Shown here in pieces: positions 34,492 through 42,483 of a stretch of DNA of 64,000 bases. Positions within the stretch are counted from its first letter, which is position 1; each line of letters opens with the position of its first letter. The notes beneath the pieces are model-generated. The model was not told the origin of the DNA. It saw only the letters and a list, made by a program, of their open reading frames with translations, and ran no database searches. The position numbers were made by a program, and so were the translations under genes. Source of the DNA: an uncultured Parvularculaceae bacterium (GTDB lineage Bacteria > Pseudomonadota > Alphaproteobacteria > Caulobacterales > Parvularculaceae); the NCBI GenBank assembly GCA_947259375.1, contig CAMYLZ010000025.1:372001-436000 (forward strand), read 5' to 3'.

Positions 34492-35289
34492 ATGCGGCGT
34501 CAGGCGCGAAGCGCGGCAAGAAAAGGGCCTTGCGGGTTGTTTGGGGATGATTTCAGATATTTCGGGCTGATTGCGAGCCTGGCCGCCGCCGGCGTCAGCA
34601 TGGTCGGCGTCTTCGCCATGTCGATGTTCGACGACTGGGCGAAACGCAATTCCGCCTATTGTTCCGCTTTCGCCGTCGGCCTGTTGTCGGTCAGCATCCT
34701 GTTTCATCTGATACCCGAAGCGCTCAGCCTGTCGCGGTTGGCGCTAAGCTGGGTCGCCGGCGGCTTCGCCTTCATGGTGCTGGTCGGGATCGCCGTGCAG
34801 GCCGCAGTCAGCCGCAGCGCCGAAGGGGCGGCGTTGACCTTCGGCTATGCGTCGATCATCGGACTCGCGGTTCATTCCTTTCTTGACGGCGGCATCTACG
34901 CAGCCTCGTTCCAGGAAGAAGCCTTCACCGGTTGGCTGGCGACCAGCGGGCTGATGTTTCATGAATTCCCAGAGGGCGTCATCGCCTTCGCCCTGCTCGC
35001 GCAAGCCGGCCTGTCCCGCAGCCGCGCGATCCTGCTGGCCTTCGCCGCTGCGGCGCTGACCACCATTTCAGGCAGCCTCGTCGCCTATGCCATTATCGGC
35101 TGGGTCGACACTTTGCCGATCGCCGCGATGCTGGGAACGGCGGCGGGCGCGCTGATATATGTGCTAATCGTGCATCTCGGGCCGCATGCGGCGAAAACGC
35201 CAAACAAGCTCGGCTATGATATTGCATCCGCCGGGGTCATTGTCGGCACGACCGCCATCATGCTGGAAAGCCTGAGCGGCTTGCACTGA
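34492..35289 (+). CDS. ZIP family metal transporter
   Basis: ZIP proteins import Zn2+ and related metals. The product (about 265 residues) has eight predicted membrane helices and the family metal-site motifs in order: HLIPEAL near residue 68, HSFLDGG near residue 125 and HEFPEG near residue 157. The N-terminal start is uncertain: the first ~25 residues are basic and poorly conserved, and TTG codons at 34489 or 34537 are alternatives. It is divergent from the CDF exporter and convergent with the lipoprotein gene, whose stop is only 5 bp away. Confidence 0.88.
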   Translation: MRRQARSAARKGPCGLFGDDFRYFGLIASLAAAGVSMVGVFAMSMFDDWAKRNSAYCSAFAVGLLSVSILFHLIPEALSLSRLALSWVAGGFAFMVLVGIAVQAAVSRSAEGAALTFGYASIIGLAVHSFLDGGIYAASFQEEAFTGWLATSGLMFHEFPEGVIAFALLAQAGLSRSRAILLAFAAAALTTISGSLVAYAIIGWVDTLPIAAMLGTAAGALIYVLIVHLGPHAAKTPNKLGYDIASAGVIVGTTAIMLESLSGLH

Positions 35290-35294
35290 CCGCC

Positions 35295-35792
35295 TCACCG
35301 GCAGCCGGCAATCCCAGCTGTCGGCGCCACCATGCTCCAGCCGGCGCTGTCGGTGATCCGGATCAGCCCTTTTTCGAGATAAGCGCCATTATTGAATTCC
35401 AGCCCGAAACGGGCGGTGATTTCCATCTGCAAGCCTTCGGCGGAGGTGAAACGCTGTTTTTCATAAACACCATAACCGCTGGCGCCGCTAAACTCTGCAA
35501 GGCTGAGGATCACCGGCCGGCCGGAAAAATTGATCTCCGCCTCGCCGCCGGAAACAAAGCGGAAGATCGCCGCCGGCCGCGCGCCTTCGAGCGTCCATAA
35601 CAGCATGCCGCATTTGCTTTCCGGCAGCACCGGATCAGCGAGCGGACCGAGCCCTTTTTGGGCGCCATCATCGCCCGCCAGCGACAATGGCAGCCCGTTG
35701 CCGGCCTTTGCTGCGCCAGCGCCGCCCCCCGTCGTGGCGCAGGCCGCCGTCAGTACGACAAGCGCCGCTAACGCCATCATCCGTTTCATCAT
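35295..35792 (-). CDS. Unrecognised lipoprotein at the end of the type II secretion operon
   Basis: The 165-residue product starts MMKRMMALAALVVLTAACAT, a lipoprotein signal with lipobox TAAC (Cys 18). After a Gly/Ala-rich linker the mature domain (residues about 58-165) is predicted beta-rich, with two further Cys (KCGMLLW near residue 61 and the C-terminal AGCR) that may form a disulfide. I do not recognise the family. Its start overlaps the gspN stop (ATGA), so translation is coupled to the secretion operon. It could be a pilotin guiding GspD to the outer membrane, or an envelope accessory factor; the known GspS pilotins are smaller and helical, so this is only a proposal. Confidence 0.75.
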   Translation of the reverse strand: MMKRMMALAALVVLTAACATTGGGAGAAKAGNGLPLSLAGDDGAQKGLGPLADPVLPESKCGMLLWTLEGARPAAIFRFVSGGEAEINFSGRPVILSLAEFSGASGYGVYEKQRFTSAEGLQMEITARFGLEFNNGAYLEKGLIRITDSAGWSMVAPTAGIAGCR

Positions 35793-36568
35793 GACCCCGC
35801 TCCCTTGAAAACGCCCGCTGCGCCATATGTCAGCGCGCCATCATCATCTTCAAATCCGTAAAGCCGCAGGGCCGATGCGATGCCTGGTTCGCTCGCCCGC
35901 GCCTCGGCGGTGACTTCATAGGTTAGGTTGGGCAAGACCCGCACCGACATTTCCGCGCTGCTGCGCTCATTCGCGCCCGCCATAGTGATTACGACCGCAC
36001 TGCCCTCGCAGCGCACGCCGCCGGAAAGCGGCAGCGCCGGCAAGTCGTAGCGCTTGGACGGCGCGTTCAGCACATCGGTCCAGATCGTTCCCTCCGCCGC
36101 CTGACAGCCTTTCTTGAGGCTGAAATCAAACCGGTCAATAGCGATCTCGGCAACCCCTTGCGCCGGTTGGCCGAGAACGCCGCGCGGCGCCGACGCATTA
36201 AGATCAATGCGTGCATTGAGATCCGACACCGTCACCCGCCCGCCTGCGCTCAGCGAAAACCTTCCGCGCCCCAACACGGCGCCCTCTTGTGCGCTGAGCG
36301 TAATTTGCGGCGCGAGGCGCAGCAATGACAGCGCCGAAAGGCGGTATTCCATATCGCCCAGCGGAATGCCGGCGGCGGAGACCCGCTCGATCGATCCGCG
36401 CCAGATCGTACCCTGAATATTGTGGTAAGCAATCCGCTGGCGTTCAAAATCGATGAAGCCGGCGGCGATGGTCGCCGGCGCGGCGGCAAGCGCTGTCGCA
36501 ACAAACGCGGCTGCCCCGAGGCCTGCAAGCGCCGGCGGCGCGGATTTATGTCCTTGTTTCCTGGTCAC
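35789..36568 (-). CDS. gspN: Type II secretion system protein N
   Basis: GspN is an accessory inner-membrane/periplasmic protein of unknown exact role, found in only some type II systems. The 259-residue product has one N-terminal membrane helix (LAGLGAAAFVATALAAAPA) and a periplasmic beta-rich domain with GTIWRGSIERV near residue 54 and DLNARIDLNA near residue 119, the profile of the family. It overlaps gspM and the lipoprotein gene by 4 bp each. Confidence 0.85.
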   Translation of the reverse strand: MTRKQGHKSAPPALAGLGAAAFVATALAAAPATIAAGFIDFERQRIAYHNIQGTIWRGSIERVSAAGIPLGDMEYRLSALSLLRLAPQITLSAQEGAVLGRGRFSLSAGGRVTVSDLNARIDLNASAPRGVLGQPAQGVAEIAIDRFDFSLKKGCQAAEGTIWTDVLNAPSKRYDLPALPLSGGVRCEGSAVVITMAGANERSSAEMSVRVLPNLTYEVTAEARASEPGIASALRLYGFEDDDGALTYGAAGVFKGAGS

Positions 36569-37029
36569 GAGCGTCTTTCAAACACCAGCACCTGGCCTGT
36601 CGCCACGCCTTCATCGCCGCGCGTGACATCGGCGAATGTCACATAAGCGCCGTAGCGGGTTTGCAAATCGCCGAGCCATGCAAACAGCGCTTCTGCGTCG
36701 GCGGGCGCGGCCTGGATTTCCACTCGCGTTGGGTCGTTCGAGGCGATGCGCACCAGTTCCACACCGGCGGCCCCGGCGGTTGAAATCACCGCCTGGCGCA
36801 GCGGCGTCGCCTCTTCCGGCGCCGAGGAGGACGTACCGGCAAGCGCCGCGGCGGCAACCGTAAGGTCATAGGCGTCGCGCGCCCGCGCCGCTTCGCGTTC
36901 GGCTTGCGCGTTCCACCCGATCAGTGGGCGGATGATGATGAGTGACGCCAGCAGCGCCGCCGCCAGTACGCCGGCAAATCCCAACAACAGGCGCTCGCGC
37001 GGGGACAAATCATTCCACCATGCGGTCAT
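36565..37029 (-). CDS. gspM: Type II secretion system protein M
   Basis: GspM is an inner-membrane assembly-platform protein that binds GspL. The 154-residue product has a short cytoplasmic N-terminus (MTAWWNDLSPRERLLL), a single membrane helix (GFAGVLAAALLASLIIIRPLIGW) and a periplasmic ferredoxin-like domain (residues about 75-150). Size and layout match the family. It overlaps gspL and gspN by 4 bp each. Confidence 0.9.
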   Translation of the reverse strand: MTAWWNDLSPRERLLLGFAGVLAAALLASLIIIRPLIGWNAQAEREAARARDAYDLTVAAAALAGTSSSAPEEATPLRQAVISTAGAAGVELVRIASNDPTRVEIQAAPADAEALFAWLGDLQTRYGAYVTFADVTRGDEGVATGQVLVFERRS

Positions 37030-38228
37030 GACAGGCTCACTTTCATTTCGCCGATATAGAAACCGCCGGAGCGGCGCACGCCGCCGGTCTCCGTAGCAAT
37101 GACGCCGCGCGCTTCAAGCGAGCGCTTGAAAGCGTCGAGTGATTCAACATCGCCAACCCGCAGATTGATCGTATATTCGCCGCGTTCGGCGTTGAATCGC
37201 ACGCGGTCAAGTTGCACGCCCTCAACATCGCCAAGCGATTCCGCGATATGCGTCGAGATCGGCAGGAACACCGGCGCGCCGCCGCCGCTCGCGAGGACAG
37301 TCCGCGCATAGGCGGCCGGCGCAACGCCGCCGGCATCCGGATAGGCCGCGCGATGCAGCGCCAGCGCGTCCGCCTGAAGCTGCTCGGCGATGCGCAGCGA
37401 GCGGACTGAATCCGCGACGGAAGTAAAAACCAGCGCGCCAAGGCATGCAGCAGCCAATATCGCCGCGCGCCGCCATGGCGCGGCCGCGCCCTTCCAGTCG
37501 CGCTTCTTGCGATACTCGCCCTGTAGAAAATTCGGCGCCCCGCCGGCCGAAAGCGATTCAGCAAACAGGCAAAACGCTTGCTCGTCGCTCAATGGCCCGC
37601 GCCAGTCGGCGCCGGTCTCGTCATCGGCGGCAAACCGCAGCTTGTCGCTTGTATGGATGACAATTTCGTCAAGCCCTTCGTCCGCCAGCAGGGACGGCAG
37701 GAACTCATCCGCAAGCGGACGCTCCATCGCAAAGCCTTGCAGGCCGACCGCGCCAAAGGCGCGCGCATGCGTCAGCACAATAATCGCCTTGGCGGCGCCG
37801 CCTCCCAAAAGCGAGAATTCCGCCGTCATGACACCCGGCGCGAGCCCGGCGCCGGCAAGCGCATCGCGCCAGCGTTCGATGCTTTCTCGCTTGGCCGCCA
37901 GCGCCTGTCCCGCGCCTTGCGGATGGCGGTGGACCGCAACATGCACATTCGCCGCCGGCTCGGCGAGTTCATCCTCAAGCAACAAGGACGCCGCCGCCCG
38001 GAATTGCGCATTGGAGCGCGGCGGCGCCGGCATCGCCCGCATCGCCGCTTCCTCGCCGCGCAAGACGGCGACGACCTGCCGCGCCGCGCGGGCCGCGGCG
38101 TCGATCCTGGCGAGCGCTGCGACATCATCCGCCTCGCCGGAAAGACGCGCCGCGCCATCCGCCATCAACGCCCATTTCACTGGCGCGTCAGGCGTCTCGC
38201 CGAGCCACAGGATTAGGGTTTCGTTCAC
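37026..38228 (-). CDS. gspL: Type II secretion system protein L
   Basis: GspL links the ATPase GspE to the membrane platform. The 400-residue product has an actin-like cytoplasmic domain (residues 1-245; LILWLGETP at the start, LADEGLDEIVIHTSD near residue 182), one membrane helix (AILAAACLGALVFTSVADS near residue 253) and a periplasmic ferredoxin-like domain ending GEMKVSLS. Overlaps with gspK and gspM (4 bp each) indicate one transcription and translation unit. Confidence 0.92.
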   Translation of the reverse strand: MNETLILWLGETPDAPVKWALMADGAARLSGEADDVAALARIDAAARAARQVVAVLRGEEAAMRAMPAPPRSNAQFRAAASLLLEDELAEPAANVHVAVHRHPQGAGQALAAKRESIERWRDALAGAGLAPGVMTAEFSLLGGGAAKAIIVLTHARAFGAVGLQGFAMERPLADEFLPSLLADEGLDEIVIHTSDKLRFAADDETGADWRGPLSDEQAFCLFAESLSAGGAPNFLQGEYRKKRDWKGAAAPWRRAAILAAACLGALVFTSVADSVRSLRIAEQLQADALALHRAAYPDAGGVAPAAYARTVLASGGGAPVFLPISTHIAESLGDVEGVQLDRVRFNAERGEYTINLRVGDVESLDAFKRSLEARGVIATETGGVRRSGGFYIGEMKVSLS

Positions 38229-39235
38229 TCTTCCGCTCCAATCCGGCGCGCGATCAGCCGGGTTTCGCCATCCTCGCCGATGGCGATATCCGTCGTCATT
38301 TCCAGTACCGCCCTATTATAAACAATCTCTGCACGCGCCCGCAGCCGCCGCGAGGTCACCGCAAATCGCCCTTCGACGCCCGCCGCCGGACGGGCCGACT
38401 GCACCAGCGATTCCGCCAGAAATTCCTCCACATTCCTGTAGCCGCCGACCGGACGCGCGCCGATGATGTCCGCCGCCTCGCGGATGGTGACTTCATCGCC
38501 AAGAACCGCCGCCAGCAGCGGCGCATGACGTTCGCTCAGCATATTGACGTTGATTACGGACGGGGTCGGCCCCGCGGCGCACATAAAGGGTTTCAACTGG
38601 GCGTAAATCTCTCGGGTAAAGCCGCGCGCGGCGCGCATCTCGCTTGCCGACGCCATCGGCTGATTGCCGGTGCGATATGGCGAGGGCAGCGCCGTGTAAT
38701 AACCGTCTTCCACGCCTTGCGGGCGGCGCGCGGCGTCTTCGTCGACCCAATCGCCGAGCGCTTCGGCTAGGCTCGTCGCATCAAATTCGCCAAGGCCGAG
38801 CAACACCGCAAGGCGCACGAATTCCGCCGACGCAGCCGCGCCGGCGCCGTCCTCACCGGCGGCTGCATCGCTCAGCGCCCCGCCTGCAAGGCTGTTGATA
38901 TTGAAGCACGCCGTTGCGTCGGCGAAGGTTAAGCGCGCGCCGCCTTCCTCGAACGGAATATCGAGCGGTTGCGCCGCCCACGGATCATCGAGCGACATCC
39001 GCCCGTCCGCAGCGGCATATGCCGCCTCGATCGCCGATTGCGCGAGCGCCTCCGCCGCAAAGGCGCGCCACAGGGCCTCGCCTCGCGCCTGTACATTGAT
39101 CGCACGCGCCGCCGCGCGCGAAGTCCGCTCCATGCTGGCGAGCGCCACAAAGGACAAGGTCGCCGCCAGCAGCAGCACGATCAGCAGCGCCGCGCCGCGC
39201 TCAGCCTGTTTTTTTTGGAAATGCGCTTCGGTCAT
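38225..39235 (-). CDS. gspK: Type II secretion system minor pseudopilin K
   Basis: GspK sits at the tip of the pseudopilus with GspI and GspJ. The 336-residue product has the processing site ERG-AALLIVLLLAATLSF: GspK lacks the usual Glu at mature position 5, and the position here is Ile, consistent with the family. The large globular domain between about residues 60 and 290 is the GspK-specific insertion (SLAEALGDWVDED). Cleavage is expected by the peptidase encoded at 48116. Confidence 0.93.
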   Translation of the reverse strand: MTEAHFQKKQAERGAALLIVLLLAATLSFVALASMERTSRAAARAINVQARGEALWRAFAAEALAQSAIEAAYAAADGRMSLDDPWAAQPLDIPFEEGGARLTFADATACFNINSLAGGALSDAAAGEDGAGAAASAEFVRLAVLLGLGEFDATSLAEALGDWVDEDAARRPQGVEDGYYTALPSPYRTGNQPMASASEMRAARGFTREIYAQLKPFMCAAGPTPSVINVNMLSERHAPLLAAVLGDEVTIREAADIIGARPVGGYRNVEEFLAESLVQSARPAAGVEGRFAVTSRRLRARAEIVYNRAVLEMTTDIAIGEDGETRLIARRIGAEE

Positions 39236-39885
39236 AAGCGCTCCGCCATTTCGCCGATCCAGAAACGTTGCTCAAGCGGCGCGCGATCCGGCCATTCCAG
39301 CCGCAACGCCACGGCCGGCGGCGGCGCCGAGGCGGCTGAAACCGGCCAGATATCGGCCCAGGCGAGTTCGCCGCGTTCCTCACCCACCAGGAACGCCGCA
39401 CTCGCGCCCTCGAGCCCGTCGAACAACACCCGTTCGATGACATCCGATTGCGCCGCTTCATCGAGATAAATCCGCGCCCGGCGAATGAGCGCGCCATCGC
39501 GAAAGATATATTCGACATATTGCAGCGCGCTGCGCGGCGCATGCGCGCCAGGATTGACCCAGCCATCGCGCACAAACGCCATCAGCACATTTTCGTCATC
39601 CTCGACCCGGCCGCCAAAAGTGACGAGATTGCCGCGAAACGCCGCCGGGCCGATCTCGCCGAATTCATCGCGCACCTTGCGCCGCGTGACTTGCGCCAGG
39701 TCTTCCTTGATCAGCGTGCGGGCGATCTGGAACGCCTTCAGCTCCGCATCCGCCGCCGCGAGCTGGTCGCGTGAATCGACCCCGAGCCGCAGCGCATAGA
39801 CACTGGCTGAGGCGATCGCCGCGAACACCAACAGCGCCACCAGCACTTCCGGCAAGGTCATGCCGCGTTGGCGCACACGGTTCAT
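39232..39885 (-). CDS. gspJ: Type II secretion system minor pseudopilin J
   Basis: A minor pseudopilin that completes the tip complex with GspI and GspK. The 217-residue product has the prepilin site RQRG-MTLPEVLVALLVFAAI with the conserved Glu at mature position 5, followed by a beta-rich globular domain (LEWPDRAPLEQRFWIGEMAE at the end). It overlaps gspI and gspK by 4 bp each. Confidence 0.92.
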   Translation of the reverse strand: MNRVRQRGMTLPEVLVALLVFAAIASASVYALRLGVDSRDQLAAADAELKAFQIARTLIKEDLAQVTRRKVRDEFGEIGPAAFRGNLVTFGGRVEDDENVLMAFVRDGWVNPGAHAPRSALQYVEYIFRDGALIRRARIYLDEAAQSDVIERVLFDGLEGASAAFLVGEERGELAWADIWPVSAASAPPPAVALRLEWPDRAPLEQRFWIGEMAERL

Positions 39886-40259
39886 TTCGCCCTCCGCAGA
39901 CTGACGGCGCCGGCGAGCACCTGATCGCTTTGCGGCGCGGTTATTTCGATATCGATCCTCAAAACGCCCTCAACTCCAGCTTCGGAGACCACCCGGCGAT
40001 ATTGCATCGGCCGGTCGCCGACGCTGACGCCGCCTTCGATCTCGCCGATCTCGAGCGCGCTGGTCAGGGTCAGCGCTTCGACCATCAGATTGTCCGCAGC
40101 GACGGCGGCGTAGGTCTTGTCCTCCATCGCGGCGGCGAAGCGCGTGTTTTGCCCGACAAGGACCAGCAGCCCAGAGATAACAAACCCCATCACTGCGAGC
40201 GCCACCAGCGTTTCGACCAGCGTAACGCCGGCCTGCGCATATTTGCGATCAGCGTTCAT
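39882..40259 (-). CDS. gspI: Type II secretion system minor pseudopilin I
   Basis: GspI nucleates the pseudopilus tip. The 125-residue product carries the prepilin site AQAG-VTLVETLVALAVMGF (Glu at mature position 5) and the AADNLMVEALTL segment typical of GspI near residue 55. It overlaps gspH by 11 bp and gspJ by 4 bp. Confidence 0.92.
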   Translation of the reverse strand: MNADRKYAQAGVTLVETLVALAVMGFVISGLLVLVGQNTRFAAAMEDKTYAAVAADNLMVEALTLTSALEIGEIEGGVSVGDRPMQYRRVVSEAGVEGVLRIDIEITAPQSDQVLAGAVSLRRAK

Positions 40260-40806
40260 CAGCGCCCGCCGTCAATGTCAGGCCGCCCGCGCCATCCAGC
40301 GAAACACGCGCCGCAGTGCGTTGCGCGCGAAAGGTCGCGACGAAGGGCGTGCTCTCGCCCGTCGGCGTGAACCGCACCGGCGGCGGCGCGTTTTCATCCT
40401 TTTCGTCGCCCGCCCTTTCCGGCGCATTCTTGATCGCCGCGTCCTCGACGATGGCCTCGAATGCGATCCCGGCCGGCAGCGCTTCGGCCGGCAACTGCGC
40501 CGAAGACGCCGGACGCCAGACGCCGCGCTCATATTCAACGAAGCGATAGCCGGCCTCGTCAAAATGGAGCCCGAGGGTCACGCCGGCGGTGACCGCCCGG
40601 CCGGCGGCAAAGTCGATGCGGGCGGCGAGCCTTTCGCTGGCGCGGGTCGCATCGCTGGCGGGCGGCGGCGCGTTCAGGACAACGACGCTCGCAATCAGGG
40701 CGATAATCGCCAGCACCACCAGCAATTCGACCAGCGTGACGCCGCGCTCTCCCGCACGGCCCGGAATTGCTGCGTTATTCCTGCGTCCAGTTGCCAATGT
40801 CAGCAT
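40249..40806 (-). CDS. gspH: Type II secretion system minor pseudopilin H
   Basis: GspH links the tip complex to the major pseudopilin filament. The chosen start at 40806 (MLTLATGRRNN, 185 residues) has GGGGAAGG five bases upstream and overlaps the gspG stop by 32 bp; a longer frame to 40857 is less likely. The prepilin site is GERG-VTLVELLVVLAIIAL with Glu at mature position 5. An acidic, Pro-rich insert (DEKDENAPPP) near residue 137 lengthens the globular domain compared with most GspH proteins. Confidence 0.9.
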   Translation of the reverse strand: MLTLATGRRNNAAIPGRAGERGVTLVELLVVLAIIALIASVVVLNAPPPASDATRASERLAARIDFAAGRAVTAGVTLGLHFDEAGYRFVEYERGVWRPASSAQLPAEALPAGIAFEAIVEDAAIKNAPERAGDEKDENAPPPVRFTPTGESTPFVATFRAQRTAARVSLDGAGGLTLTAGADER

Positions 40807-41242
40807 TAAGGCCTTCCCCGCCCGGCTCGCCGTCAGCGCCATAGGAAAACAAGTCAAACGCGCCGCCGCGCTCGCCTGGAATCCGGTATTGGTAAGAGTT
40901 GCCCCACGGATCGAGCGGCGCGCCGCCGCGCAAATAGCCGCCGGGACGATAGCGCGTCACATTGCGCGCATCGGCGGGCGCGGATTGCAGCGCCGACAAA
41001 CCTTGCTCCGTCGTCGGATAATTGAGCATGTCGAGACGATATTGGTCGAGCGCGGTTTCGATAACGCCGATATCGATGCGCGCCTTGTCTACCGCCGCCT
41101 GATCGCGCGCCGGCAGCACATTAATCACGACAATCGCCGAAATCAGCGCCAGGATCGCCAGCACCACCAGCAACTCCACCAGGGTAATGCCCCGCTGCGC
41201 CCGTTGGCGCGCCTTGCGCCATCGCGCATTGTTCCGTTGCAT
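40775..41242 (-). CDS. gspG: Type II secretion system major pseudopilin G
   Basis: GspG forms the shaft of the pseudopilus. The start at 41242 (MQRNNARWRK) is preceded by GGAGG five bases upstream; an ATG 12 bp earlier overlaps that site. The prepilin site is QRG-ITLVELLVVLAILAL, Glu at mature position 5. The hallmark YPTTEQGLSAL, the DPWGNSYQYR stretch, and the C-terminal calcium loop SYGADGEPGGEGLNADIGNW are all present. About 155 residues before processing. Confidence 0.96.
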   Translation of the reverse strand: MQRNNARWRKARQRAQRGITLVELLVVLAILALISAIVVINVLPARDQAAVDKARIDIGVIETALDQYRLDMLNYPTTEQGLSALQSAPADARNVTRYRPGGYLRGGAPLDPWGNSYQYRIPGERGGAFDLFSYGADGEPGGEGLNADIGNWTQE

Positions 41243-41268
41243 GCATTCCTCCATCGCGTTTTGCGCCT

Positions 41269-42483
41269 TTAGCCCGCCGCCAGCGCGTTGAGGCGCAGGA
41301 TCGGCAGCAATATCGATAGGACAATGACCAGCACAGCCCCGCCCATGGCGACAATAATCGCCGGTTCAAGCAGTCTCAACGCTACTGTCGAGGCGGTGTC
41401 AAATTCCTCCTCCAGTTGCAGCGCCGCCTTGTCCAGAAGCTCCGAAAGCGCACCCGCCCGCTCGCCGGCGGCGACCATATGCACCAGCATTGGCGGCAGG
41501 ACATTGGCGCGTTTGAGCGCCGCCGCCAGCGACGCACCCTCGCCGACCATAGTCACGGTGCGGTCCAACCGGTCGCGAATATGGCTGTTGGAAACCGTGC
41601 GCTGGGCGCCCACCAGACTGTCGAGCAGCGGCGCGCCGCCGGAAAAAAGCGTCGCCAGGGTGCGCGCGAAGCGAGCGCCGTCAACCGCGCGCATCAAGCG
41701 CCCGAGGATCGGCACACGCAAAAGGAACTCGTCAAAAGCGCGTTTCAGTTTCGGCTCCTTGAGGGCCCGCCAAGCGCCGACGCCGAGAACGATCAGCACC
41801 AGCAAGGCATAGAACCCATAAGCGACCGTCCAGTTGGAAACGCCAACAACCAGTTTGGTCAGGAACGGCAATTCCGCATTGAAGGCATTGAACTGAGCGA
41901 TGATCTTCGGCACCACGAAAATCATCAGCGCCGTGACGACGCCGGCGGCGATCAACGCGAGTGCCGCCGGGTAAATCAATGAGGCGATCGCTTTGTTCTT
42001 GATGGCGCGGTTTTTCTCCAACATGGTCGCCAGCCGCTCCAGCACCCCGGCGAGATCGCCAGAGGTTTCGCCGGCCGCGATCACCGCCCGGTACAGCGCC
42101 GGAAAGGACTTCCGGTCTTCGCCAAGCGCGTCGGCAAAGCGCCAGCCCTCCATCACGCGCTCACGCACGGCGATCAGGCGGGTGCGCGCCGGCGCGGATT
42201 CGGACTGCACCGCAACCGCGTGCAGCGCTTCCTCAAGCGGCGTGCCCGCGCCGATCAAAGCCGACAATTGCCGCGTCATCACGACGAGCTGGCCGCTTCT
42301 TATGCGTGGTTCGCTCGACCCTATGACACGCGCCGCTTTTTCATTACGCGGCTGGGAAAGTTTGACCGGCGTCAGATTGAGCCGGCGCAGTTCAAGGCGC
42401 GCAAGACGCTGGCTGTCGGCCGATAACACGCCCCGCCGCGTCTTGCCGCCAGTGTCGAGCGCCTCATATTCAAACGCCGGCAT
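41269..42483 (-). CDS. gspF: Type II secretion system inner membrane protein F
   Basis: GspF is the polytopic platform protein that works with the ATPase. The start at 42483 (MPAFEYEALDTGGKTRRG) is six bases after AGGAGG; the adjacent ATG at 42486 is closer than ideal. The 404-residue product has two repeated cytoplasmic T2SSF domains (residues about 70-195 and 275-395) and three membrane helices; PALYRAVIAAGETSGDL and its repeat PPMLVHMVAAGERAGAL are the paired family motifs. It overlaps the end of gspE by 14 bp. Confidence 0.95.
   Translation of the reverse strand: MPAFEYEALDTGGKTRRGVLSADSQRLARLELRRLNLTPVKLSQPRNEKAARVIGSSEPRIRSGQLVVMTRQLSALIGAGTPLEEALHAVAVQSESAPARTRLIAVRERVMEGWRFADALGEDRKSFPALYRAVIAAGETSGDLAGVLERLATMLEKNRAIKNKAIASLIYPAALALIAAGVVTALMIFVVPKIIAQFNAFNAELPFLTKLVVGVSNWTVAYGFYALLVLIVLGVGAWRALKEPKLKRAFDEFLLRVPILGRLMRAVDGARFARTLATLFSGGAPLLDSLVGAQRTVSNSHIRDRLDRTVTMVGEGASLAAALKRANVLPPMLVHMVAAGERAGALSELLDKAALQLEEEFDTASTVALRLLEPAIIVAMGGAVLVIVLSILLPILRLNALAAG

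Noticed and set aside
37390-38466. 358-residue plus-strand open frame
   Set aside because: Antisense to gspL/gspK and very Ser/Ala/Arg-rich; no start-site signal.
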